From Microvirga terrestris (GTDB lineage: Bacteria > Pseudomonadota > Alphaproteobacteria > Rhizobiales > Beijerinckiaceae): a DNA stretch of 64,000 bases. Position numbers and translations under genes: made by a program. Position 1 is the stretch's first letter. Each line of letters starts with the position of its first letter. This document shows positions 56,150 through 64,000 of this stretch, piece by piece. Location of the stretch: NCBI RefSeq assembly GCF_015694425.1, contig NZ_JADQDN010000007.1, forward strand, positions 109,226-173,225, written 5' to 3'. The notes below the pieces were generated by a model, which made no database searches, had not been told where the DNA came from, and saw only the letters and a program-made list of their open reading frames with translations.

Positions 56150-57336
56150 TTATCGCTTTCGGATTGATGCTCCGTCCGAGAGCGCGCTTGGCGGATACAG
56201 CACCACCCGCTCGCCCGGCCGCACCCCGTCGGATATGGCGGCCGTCTGATCGGAGCGCTGGGCGACGGATACCAGCCGCTCCTGACCGATACCCTCGTTG
56301 ACGACGAACGTTGCCCAGCTGTCACCTCGCCGGAAGAGTGCACTGGTTGGTATGAGCGTGGTCATTGGGATCTCATGCACGATGATCTGAGCATCGACCC
56401 TGTAGCCGCCACCCAGGGTTGCCAAATTCTTTTGCGGCGAGGTGATGTCGATTACCACCCACACCCTCTGCTCCTCCGCGCCCAGCGCCGAAACCTTCGT
56501 GAAGGCGGGCGGCTCGACCAGTCGAACCCGGCCCTCAAGTTCCCGAGGGCTGCCCCAGCGCGTGATCTCGACCGGCGGTTCGGGTCGGATGGAAACCGCA
56601 TCCGTCGTGAGCACATCGACGATTACCTCAAGGCCGCTGGGATCTCCGACCTCAACGACCGGGGCGCCTGCTGCAACGGCTGCCTCGCTCCCCTGCATGA
56701 CGCGCAGGATGCGCCCGTTCACCGGTGCTGAAATCTCCCAGCCCTGGTCGGATTTAGGTTGGTCGTAGCGATGCAGTAGGGCCCGTGCCTGATTGAGCTC
56801 GTGCTCGGTTGCGTGCGTGCGAAGCTCGGCGGCCTGCAGGTCGCGTTCCGCGAAACGGAGGCTGAGCATTTCCCGCTCCAGCTGTTGAACCGTGGCCACG
56901 CCTCTTTGCTGCAGAGTTCGGATGCGCTCAACGTCGGCATGCGCCTCAATGAGTTGTGCCTAGGCCCTCTCCTTGCGGGTATCCGCTTCTCGAATGGCGG
57001 CCTCAGCGGTTCCTACACGCTCTTCGAGCTCGCGGCGGGTACGTGGGTCCAGCAGCTGCGGCAAGGAGGGCAGGAGGGATGCTATACGCCGTTCACATTC
57101 ACTAGATCGCCTGCCTTGACCTCTAGGCGCAGCAGACGTCCGGCCAGCGGCGCCGAGATGACATAGCGGTCACGCACTCGGGTTCGTCCATCTTCCTCCA
57201 CCACGGTGCGGAAAGAGCCCTCAGCCACGGTGCCGATTTCGACCAGGATGGGTTTGGGCGAGAACGCCCAGAAGAGAGTGTCGCCCAACACCGTCATCAG
57301 GGCTGTCGAAATCAGGATCCGCTTAACCCATCGCAT
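56150..57336 (-). pseudogene. Broken HlyD-type membrane fusion protein of an ABC efflux operon
   Basis: Read with corrections, this is an adaptor of about 390 residues. The 5' part (57336->57082) starts MRWVKRILISTALMTVLGDTLFW and runs to AGDLVNVN, then shifts frame near 57082-57090. The continuation reads ASLLPSLPQLLDPRTRREL to KERA, an in-frame TAG (56960..56962), then AQLIEAHADVERIRTLQQRG and on to the normal C-terminus at 56150. Thus there is one frameshift and one amber stop. The GTG at 56899 gives an open frame only for the last two thirds. It lies next to the permease and ATPase remnants, in MacAB/DevBCA-like order. Confidence 0.8.
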
Positions 57337-57337
57337 G

Positions 57338-59686
57338 TCAGTCTCGCGTCTTGAGGACGGCGACGCGATCGAGACGGTCAATCCGGCGACGCACGAGGAG
57401 GGCGCTCACTACGCCGGCAGCCAAAACCGCGAGAGCGGCTGTTGCGAACGTCGCCGCGCTAATCATCGCCGGGATTCGAAACGTCTCGGTATCACGCAGT
57501 TCAATAATGAGGCTAACGGTGCTGTGACCCATGGCGAGTCTAAGTGGGATCGCAATGAGCATGTCGATGCCGAGTTCGGCTAGCAGGATGCGTGACGCCT
57601 CCGATCGCCTGAAGCCCAGAATTCGCAGGCTGGCGAGGTCCCAGGCGCGCTCCTGCAACACGATCCGAGCGCTGTTGTAGAAGACACCAATCGCGATGAT
57701 GAGTCCAAAGGCTGTTAGCACGACGTCGGAGATCACCACCATGCCGGCGATCTTCTCATCGAAAACGCGCAGCCAGACGTTTTTCACGGATGTAGAGGTA
57801 ATGCGCGGCTGTTCTGACAAACGCTGCCACACCTTAATGGCGGGGGCTGAATCGACCCGCAGTGTTGCGTGGGAGATAAGATCTCCTTCTCGTGTGAAAC
57901 GATTGAGGCCGCCGATTTCCATGTAGGCACTGTAGCCGAGCATTTCATCCACGAGGGCTGCCACCAGGAGCTGGCGGATCGGCTGCTCGCCTTCGAGAAC
58001 TTCAATTGTCAGATCCGAGCCGACCCCGATGCCCAGCTTTCGTGCCAACCCGGTGCTGATCGTCACACCGTCGCGCGGCAAAGGAATAGCCGCCAGATTG
58101 CTTTCGCTTGGAATTCGCAACTCTGATGCTTCGGCTAAGCCGGTCAGGCCAATCCGGTATGTGCGATGCCCGGCGCGGAGCCTGACTGGCACGATCCTCT
58201 GACCTTCCACAGTGAGAATACCTGGAGTGTGTCCGATCTCGCGGACTGCGCGGCCTGGGACAGGATCCGTAAAGGTGACGAAGGCATCGCCACGCTCAAT
58301 GCCGTTGAACTGCACTGCGACCATGTAGTCGAGGGCGTCCCACCAGAAAAGGCCAAGCACAATCATCGGAACTGCGAAGGCCAAGCCGACGATTGTGAGG
58401 AGAGAACGAAGCGGGCGTCCGACGATCCCCCGCAGGGCCATCTTGGCGGCAGGTCTCAGCCTTCCGCCTGCAAGGGCACGGCTGAAAGCCACGGGCGCCG
58501 GAGGACGCATGGCCTCGGCCGGGGTGAGGCGCAGCACACGCCGAACCGCCGTCAGCACACCGGTGACGGCCGCCCCAAAGCTCACCACTAGAGCCGCCAA
58601 GGGTAGCCAGAGTGGGAATGTGTAGACCATCTCCGGAAAACGAAAGAACGGGCGGTAGTTGTTGAGCATCCCGTGGCCGTACCAGATGCCGACCAGAACA
58701 CCTGTGAGAGATCCGAAGGCGTAGACGACAGCGACGAACTTCACATAGTGCAGGCCGATAGGAAGCGTCGGAAAACCAAGTGCCTTGAGTGCTGCAATCT
58801 GCTCGCGTTGAGCCTCCGCGAGTCGGCCGAGCACCACGTTGAGGAGAAACGCCGCGATGCCGAAGAAAACCAACGGGATCGTGATGGCGAGCGTCCTCTG
58901 TTCAGCAAGTTCGTCAGAGAGCAAGCGGTAAGGTGGCTGATCCCGCCGCTCGTGAGCCCCGGGCGCGCCATAGGGATCGAGCTATTCGTCCAGCACGGAC
59001 ATGACGGACTCGGCCGATGCGCCGGGGGCGAGCGACACAGCAACATTGTTGAACGCTCCTTCCATGTCGAACGCCGCCGCAATAGCACCTTCACCGGCCC
59101 AGAGCACCACGAAGGTTCTGTCGTCCGGCAGCGGGTTGCCGGGGCGCGAGGCGTAGACGAACTCTGGTGAATGGGCGATGCCGGCCACGCGGAAAGTTTG
59201 CATGCGCCCGTTCATGATGATGTCGATGAAATTTCCAGGCGCGACGTCCCAGGTCTCGGCAAAGCCGACATTGACGAGAACATCGTTCCGCCGGAGCGAA
59301 TCGATCCAATGTCCTTTGATTAGATGAAGCCGATTGAGTTGAGGTTGTTCGTCGGCCGGTATCGAGATGATGCGGCCTGCGACCGAGAGATCGGATTGCG
59401 GCCAGGCGACACGCACATCCTTGATTACACGCGCTTCGACGAGAGCCGCCCCCGGAATCTCGGAAAGGCCCTGAAGAAGATACCTCGGCGCCCGCTTCAC
59501 ATCGGCCCAGAGCTCCGCGAAGCGGCTGTCCCGGTAATAGGTCTCCTGCGTGCTCAGGAGCGACACGTAGGTGCTGACCGAGCCTACTAGGACCGTCACG
59601 CCTGTGGCAACCAGCAGGATAATGGTGAAGACATGGCCCCGCATGCCCCAGAGGTCGCGTAATACCTTGCGGTCGAGCATGCTCAC
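57338..59686 (-). pseudogene. FtsX-like ABC permease interrupted by an amber stop
   Basis: The 5' part (59686->58982) gives 234 residues: MLDRKVLRDLWGMRGHVFTIILL, a membrane anchor, then a periplasmic domain to SVLDE. A TAG at 58982..58984 follows, and the same frame continues without loss as LDPYGAPGAHERRDQPPYRLLSDELAEQR into the FtsX helices (to 57338). Without the stop it would be a 782-residue permease with two FtsX repeats. The internal methionine near 58924 makes the 3' part look like a separate 528-residue gene. Flanked by broken adaptor and ATPase genes, it is most likely dead. Confidence 0.8.
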
Positions 59687-60450
59687 CAGGTCAGCTCCTC
59701 GGGTGAAAGACGGTGCGGGTTCACTTCGACGCCAACGATGCGTCCCTCACTGAGCCGCAGGACGCGGTGGGCCATGCCGGCGATGGCAGTGTTGTGCGTG
59801 ATGACGATTGTGGTGGCGCACACTTCCTCATTGGCCCGGGTGATGGCAGCGAGCACCAGCTTACCGGTCTCGACATCGAGGGCGCCAGTCGGCTCGTCGC
59901 AGAGTATGGCGTCCGGACGTTTGACGATAGCGCGGGCAACCGCAACCCGCTGCTGCTCGCCGCCCGACAACTGGCATGGGAAGTGGTCAAGCCGGTGGGA
60001 CAGGCCGACGAGAGCAAGCGCTTCCTCCCGCCTCATCGGGTTGTTGACGATCTCGGTGACGAGTTGCACGTTCTCGCGCACGGTGAGGTTGGGGATCAGG
60101 TTGTAGAATTGAAACACGAAGCCGACATGCTCACGGCGATATTCGGTCAGCTGTGCTTGGGAAGCCCCAGTCAGCTCATGATCGCGTCAAGTGGCCTTGC
60201 CGGAGGTTGGGACGTCGAGCCCGCCGAGAATGTTGAGAAGAGTCGACTTACCGGTGCCGGACGGGCCAAGCAAGACGACGAATTCGCCCTGATAGATCTC
60301 AAGGTCCACGTCGCGTAGGGCATAAACGAGTGTCTCGCTGGAGCCGTAGGCCTTGCATAGGCTGCGGGCGACGAAGACTGGAGCCAGCGCGCTGTGGGAT
60401 ACGGCTTCGCTGATCGATGTCTTGCTGACAGAGGCGGGTATCGGGGACAC
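59683..60450 (-). pseudogene. LolD/MacB-like ABC ATPase interrupted by a TGA stop
   Basis: The 5' part (60450->60187) encodes [23 protein letters not shown] and Walker [10 protein letters not shown], ending PTSGKAT. After TGA 60187..60189 the same frame reads [32 protein letters not shown], then signature [15 protein letters not shown] and Walker [13 protein letters not shown] to 59683. Relatives have W-R-D-H at this place, so TGG->TGA is likely. It overlaps the permease by four bases. With the permease and adaptor it forms one operon, every gene of which is broken. Confidence 0.82.
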
Positions 60451-60552
60451 CCTAGCACCTCCTCTTCATTCGACCTTCTCAGAGTCCCAGGCACGTCCGT
60501 CGCCTTGGACTAGCTGCAATCCAATATTAAGCTGTTAGATCGCTACCCGTCT

Positions 60553-60566
60553 TTGATCGAGATCAT
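60553..60566. promoter_or_regulatory. FNR/FixK-type box upstream of dead efflux operon
   Basis: TTGAT-CGAG-ATCAT fits nine of ten dyad positions. It is 103 bp upstream of the ATPase start at 60450. Confidence 0.5.
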
Positions 60567-60700
60567 GGACCTGATCCGTCCGCAAACCATGATGCCATCA
60601 TGTCCGCTCTGCCGCGACTTACTCCTTAGGGGCATCGCGGACGAGTCATGGTAATGGATGCACGAGATGAGTATCCTATTGTTCTGCCGCATCAGGGACG

Positions 60701-61069
60701 TTGCTGATGCTTTCCTCTGAGAAAACCCACCTTTCAGCCTCGGCCGGGCTTTATCTTTCGGAGCCTTCGACCGTGTCATCGCTGTACGAGTTCCACAGGG
60801 TAGTCCGTCCGCTCCTCGTGATCCTGCGGGCACTGGGGCTGCTTGCCGGATTTGAAACGCGTCTTGCAGGGCCCGAGGAATAGTCCGGACCGGTTTGGGC
60901 TGCGGCGACTATTCCGGTCCTGGCTGCCTTACTGATCGAGATCGTGGCGAGCCTTCGGCGCGGGAGCGTGGGGCCCGATATCGTCGCCGCCTTGTCGATG
61001 ACAGGAGCCGTCGCGTTCAGAGAAGGCACTGCAAGGCAATTCGTTATCAGGTCATTCGCCTGTCCGTAG
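60701..61069 (+). pseudogene. N-terminal remnant of a heavy-metal P-type ATPase
   Basis: From 60780 to about 61030 the translation (FHRVVRPLLVILRALGLLAG, then SGPVWAAATIPVLAALLIEI, VASLRRGSVGPDIVAALSMTGA) parallels the start of the intact pump at 31923..33863. A TAG at 60881..60883 takes the place of the Trp in the intact gene's GQWSGSIWAA. Homology fails after ALSMTGAVAF. The rest of the pump is missing. It is therefore a degraded homologue of a gene in this window, not a divergent family member. Confidence 0.82.
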
Positions 61070-61139
61070 CAACACCTCGGCCGTACGTATTGGAAAACCG
61101 CAGTTACTGCTCGATCGCTTTACTGATATTAGTCATTTT

Positions 61140-61350
61140 GGCTGACGATCTCGAACGGAAACACAGAGGTCTGACTGTGGCAGACCGGCACCTCGCCGCA
61201 GGCAAGAAGTGCATTGTCAAACAGCTTGCTCTGATCGAGAGGGTGATCGAGCAAGGCTGCTAGATCACAAGATCAGGGACATGCTGCGGTTGCTAGAAGA
61301 TGCCATCGAGACGTGAAAGCAGCACCGCCAGCCGATTCTGGATGCCATCG
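61140..61350 (+). pseudogene. Broken small helical protein
   Basis: Reads DLERKHRGLTVADRHLAAGKKCIVKQLALIERVIEQG, then shifts frame near 61265 into MLRLLEDAIET, a TGA at 61314..61316, and KQHRQPILDAIARH. I recall small alphaproteobacterial hypothetical proteins of this form, with Trp where the TGA stands. Function unknown. One frameshift plus one stop marks it as dead. Confidence 0.5.
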
Positions 61351-61683
61351 CTCGGCATAATGCGACTTCGTACGATATGTTTTCTCATAAATCCTGATAT
61401 TTTCGCCGCCGCGTTCTTGAGTTAGCGAATCAAGAGATTGGCCGGCCCCACCTCGCAGGCGAGTATCTCGACCATCCCCTGACTATTGGTGCCGATGCGG
61501 CCTCAGTGGCCCACCAGTACGGCCTCGCCCTAAAGTTCATCGCATCAGCATCGGGTTTGGTGTCGCTGCATCTGATAATAAGCATGCTAACTTTCGCGCT
61601 GAGCCGTTCCTATGAACCGCCTGATCACCTTATGCCTCTTGTTGAAAGGGAAATGGCATCCGCGCCGTAAAAGCAGCCAGACT

Positions 61684-61697
61684 TTGATTAAAGTCAT
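61684..61697. promoter_or_regulatory. Weak FNR/FixK-like box upstream of BON gene
   Basis: TTGAT-TAAA-GTCAT fits eight of ten dyad positions. It is 105 bp upstream of ATG 61802. Confidence 0.35.
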
Positions 61698-61731
61698 ATT
61701 TGCAAGGCGAGAATTTCCTGACAATTGCATG

Positions 61732-61775
61732 TCCGCAAGAACAGGCTCTCACCTCCGCAAGAACAGGCTCTCACC
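61732..61775 (+). repeat. Perfect tandem duplication of a 22-bp unit
   Basis: Two identical, directly adjacent 22-bp copies (61732..61753 and 61754..61775, each beginning TCCGCAAGAAC and ending CTCTCACC). They end 26 bp before the BON gene start, in its likely untranslated leader. Confidence 0.9.
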
Positions 61776-61801
61776 GGATAAATGGATACAGGAGATTTCT
61801 A

Positions 61802-62449
61802 ATGGACGACCTTGTTCTACAGCAACTGGTGATCGACGAGCTAGAATTCGAGCCAAGCGTTGATGCCGCCAACATTGGCGTGGCGGTCGATAGCGGCGTT
61901 GTGACGCTTACCGGTCATGTTGGAAGCTATGCAGAAAAGATCGCTGCGGAGCGTGCTGCCCAGCGTGTGAGAGGGGTAAGGGCCATCGCTCAGGAGATTC
62001 AGGTCCGGTACCCGTCCGACAAGAAAACGTCCGACGACGAGATCGCAAAAAGAGCCGCCGACATCCTTGCCTGGGATGCTCGCGTACCGGACGAAGGCAT
62101 TCAGATCAAGGTCCAAAATGGATGGGTGATGCTGACCGGCACGGTCGAGTGGCAGTATCAGCGAGTGGCAGCAGAGTCGGGTGTTCGCAAGCTGTCAGGC
62201 GTGATCGGTGTGTCAAATGAGATCGAGCTCAAGCCACAGGTGAAAGCTCCTGATGTTCGCGATAAGATCTTGAGTGCTCTCAAGCGGAATGCGGAGATCG
62301 AAGCCGACTCAATCCGGGTTTCGGTCAACGGCGATGAGGTGACCCTTGAGGGAAGGGTGCATGATTGGTACGAGCGCATCGTCATCGAAAGGGCGGCTTG
62401 GTCGGCGCCCGGCGTAAAGCACGTCCATGATCGAATGACGCTGAGTTGA
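61802..62449 (+). CDS. Protein with three BON domains
   Basis: A 215-residue protein with BON modules at about 3-68, 77-145 and 150-215. Each has the V-x-L-x-G-x-V core: GVVTLTGHVGSYAEK, GWVMLTGTVEWQYQR, DEVTLEGRVHDWYER. BON domains bind membranes or ligands; OsmY-like proteins of this form respond to osmotic stress. No signal peptide is visible, so it may be cytosolic as in many rhizobial copies. ATG 61802 is chosen over the long upstream frame (61700), which would cross the tandem repeat. Confidence 0.85.
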   Translation: MDDLVLQQLVIDELEFEPSVDAANIGVAVDSGVVTLTGHVGSYAEKIAAERAAQRVRGVRAIAQEIQVRYPSDKKTSDDEIAKRAADILAWDARVPDEGIQIKVQNGWVMLTGTVEWQYQRVAAESGVRKLSGVIGVSNEIELKPQVKAPDVRDKILSALKRNAEIEADSIRVSVNGDEVTLEGRVHDWYERIVIERAAWSAPGVKHVHDRMTLS

Positions 62450-62837
62450 GCGTTGATCTGAACCGTCATCCCAATCAAGGTTTAGTTACTCTGCTGATAG
62501 GATCGCTGTCGCAGTGGTGCAGGCAATCTAAGCTGATCGAAGCTGCTGGGCCTGTCACGCTCCCCTCCCGGTTGTTGAAATGTCATGGCCCTCCTGGCTC
62601 AACCCCCCTCGCACAGCGGTACAGCTCGTTAAGTTGATGGTACCTTTCTGAGAGGAGCTTGCAGAACCAGTGAGTCAACCTGCGGGCTTGTCGCTGTGGA
62701 GAGGCGCCGCACGTTGGCACCATTGACCTATCTCAATGCCCTGGCCGACCGCGGCGGTCCTTAAGCTTGCCTGCAATGTGCCCTGTCAGACACAGAGGAC
62801 AGTGGTGAGGGTTGATCTAAGAGATGGTGCGGCACCC
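62450..62837. other. Gene-free gap upstream of channel gene
   Basis: About 390 bp with an FNR/FixK-like near match at 62723. No other signal was recognised. Confidence 0.4.
62723..62736. promoter_or_regulatory. Weak FNR/FixK-like box upstream of channel gene
   Basis: TTGAC-CTAT-CTCAA fits eight of ten dyad positions. It is 102 bp upstream of ATG 62838. Confidence 0.35.
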
Positions 62838-63347
62838 ATGATTACGGCCATGGCAACGAGCGTGGTGCTGGTAGTGACCACGATCCTCATCGTCTACGAG
62901 ACGCTGCGGCTGACCTCGAACCACTTGGCCGATCTGCCGGTGCCGCCACGGATGCGGATCATTGCCGTCGTCCTCGCCGCCTTTGTCGGCCATACGGCAG
63001 CGGTATGGGCCTACGCGTTGGGATACTGGGTTCTCAGCTTTAAGCTTCAGGTTGGTAGTTTTGCCGGCTTGCCAGTCGAGAACTTCCAAGATTGCCTCTA
63101 TTTCTCTGTCGTCACCTACACGTCGCTTGGGTTCGGTGACCAAATCCCGGTTTCCCATGCTCGCCTTATTGCCGGCGTAGAGGCGTTGAACGGCCTGCTC
63201 TTGATCGGCTGGACCGCCTCGTTCACCTATCTCGCCATGGAGCGATACTGGCCCCTTCATGCCCGGAAAGCGCCACGGAAGCAGAGGGAGACACGCAGGC
63301 CCATCCCGCGCGGCGTGTCTTCGGGAAAACGCCATACGTTGCCCTGA
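62838..63347 (+). CDS. Two-helix potassium-channel-like (Ion_trans_2) protein
   Basis: A 169-residue inner-membrane protein. Hydrophobic segments lie near 5-22 and 42-66. The pore helix and selectivity filter read YFSVVTYTSLGFGDQIPV, close to the T-x-G-[YF]-G-D potassium filter but with L before GFGD. A final helix (LIAGVEALNGLLLIGWTASFTYLAMERYW) and a basic tail complete it. The start is uncertain: ATG 62838 is preferred; the frame is open to 62736 and a GTG pair lies near 62802-62805. Function as a channel is inferred from the filter only. Confidence 0.7.
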   Translation: MITAMATSVVLVVTTILIVYETLRLTSNHLADLPVPPRMRIIAVVLAAFVGHTAAVWAYALGYWVLSFKLQVGSFAGLPVENFQDCLYFSVVTYTSLGFGDQIPVSHARLIAGVEALNGLLLIGWTASFTYLAMERYWPLHARKAPRKQRETRRPIPRGVSSGKRHTLP

Positions 63348-63551
63348 AACCAACCAGGCTCATGGTTGGGCCTGGACGGTCGCCTCGTCGCAACAAGTCT
63401 GTCAGGATGGCCTCCGGAAACAGGATGAAACGAGCTGAGCCCGATCCAACCGGCGCCATTGGGCAGCAGGTGAAACCAGTCACACGGTGGCACGGATGAT
63501 CCTACATGATCCTCCCCCGCGCGGTATCCGACCGGCTCCATCATCGAACAA

Positions 63552-64000
63552 GTGGCCCGGTTCAATCAGGAGAGCGCCACCATCGTTTTCCCAACGCGGG
63601 ATCTCGATCGCCGGATCACCGGGGCCGACCCTATGAGGTGGGAGGTGCTGCAGGAGCGGATCCATCAGGTGAAAGTCGCTCAGGGCTCCGAATTCTCGGA
63701 CGACATTCGGCTGCTGCCGCGCACGCGGCTGACAAGCACGCACTGTTCGGCGGATGACATCGCCCATTTGCTGTCCATGCACCGCCGCACCCTGAGCCAC
63801 CGGCCGAAGGGCAGCGACATGGGTTACCGGGCGATTGCCAACGAGATCCGGTTTGAGATTGCCCGGCAGTTGCTAGAGGACAGTGAGGTGCCGCTTGGGC
63901 AGATTGCGGCGGCCCTCGGCTATTCCGAGGCCAGCGCATTCACCATTGCGTTTTGGCGCTGATCGGGCCGGACGCTCACCGCCTTGCGGGTCAAAGGGCA
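63552..64000 (+). pseudogene. Truncated AraC-family regulator, interrupted by TGA and by the window end
   Basis: The frame starts inside the protein (RFNQESATIVFPTRDLDRRITGADP), without the usual ligand-binding half, and proceeds into the HTH region (CSADDIAHLLSMHRRTLSHR, FEIARQLLEDSEVPLGQIAAALGYSEASAFTIAFWR). TGA 63960..63962 is followed in frame by SGRTLTALRVKG to the last base. AraC proteins have FRRWSG here, so TGG->TGA is likely. N-terminal loss plus the stop suggest a dead gene. Confidence 0.75.

Larger units (their letters stand above)
61351..61801. other. Gap upstream of BON gene
   Basis: About 450 bp with readable but unassigned frames (LANQEIGRPHLAGEYLDHPLTIG near 61430-61520), an FNR/FixK-like near match at 61684, and a 22-bp tandem repeat at 61732..61775. 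Confidence 0.4.

Noticed and set aside
56960..63962. Altered genetic code or stop-codon recoding as explanation for the in-frame stops
   Set aside because: Intact neighbours end at ordinary TGA, TAG and TAA codons, two remnants also carry frameshifts, and several are truncated; decay explains all of them.

Overview
The window is a high-GC stretch whose gene families, operon styles and control sites fit an alphaproteobacterium of the order Hyphomicrobiales/Rhizobiales. A Microvirga- or Methylobacterium-like host is my inference from the type I secretion/RTX pair, dipeptide transporter, FixK/FNR-like boxes and the GTTC-N7-GTTC LexA box. No rRNA, tRNA, CRISPR array, prophage or intact insertion sequence was seen. 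Several segments carry broken genes, so parts of the window look like an accessory, stress-related region rather than a core chromosomal segment.

Layout. 0.4-3.5 kb: type I secretion ABC transporter and its membrane fusion partner. 3.5-10.8 kb: a glycan locus of four glycosyltransferases and an AT-rich ATP-grasp-like gene. 11.3-20.1 kb: a minus-strand operon with a complete dipeptide/oligopeptide ABC transporter, an alpha/beta hydrolase and an M20 amidohydrolase, with a divergent RpiR-type regulator. 20.4-21.9 kb: a UvrD-like helicase remnant, a LexA box and recA. 22.2-39.4 kb: a stress block with DUF72 protein, Hsp20, two zinc alcohol dehydrogenases, a PHA synthase, two tandem UspA proteins, two P-type ATPases, a DUF1003 protein, a beta-CASP metallo-hydrolase and a small cytochrome c. 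40.2-44.0 kb: a 1266-residue Ig-like/RTX protein that is a likely substrate of the secretion pair at the left end. 44.9-54.9 kb: a copper/heavy-metal island (CopA, CopZ-like chaperone, CusB- and CusA-like RND parts, periplasmic Met/His-rich proteins) with two CueR-type operators. 55.5-64.0 kb: hemerythrin, a dead three-gene ABC efflux operon, fragments of a P-type ATPase and other genes, a three-BON-domain protein, a potassium-channel-like protein and a broken AraC regulator.

How it works together. The stress block and the right-hand end are linked by a recurring 14-bp dyad of the FNR/FixK type (TTGAT-N4-ATCAA and near matches). Four sites, serving five genes, lie 76-86 bp upstream of start codons (alcohol dehydrogenase, PHA synthase, UspA/P-type ATPase operon, beta-CASP hydrolase, cytochrome c operon). 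This suggests a low-oxygen regulon that covers carbon storage, fermentation, ion pumping and protein/RNA maintenance. The metal island is separately wired to a MerR-family copper sensor that is not encoded here. The right end is decaying: at least six in-frame stop codons interrupt otherwise readable genes, several at positions where relatives have tryptophan.
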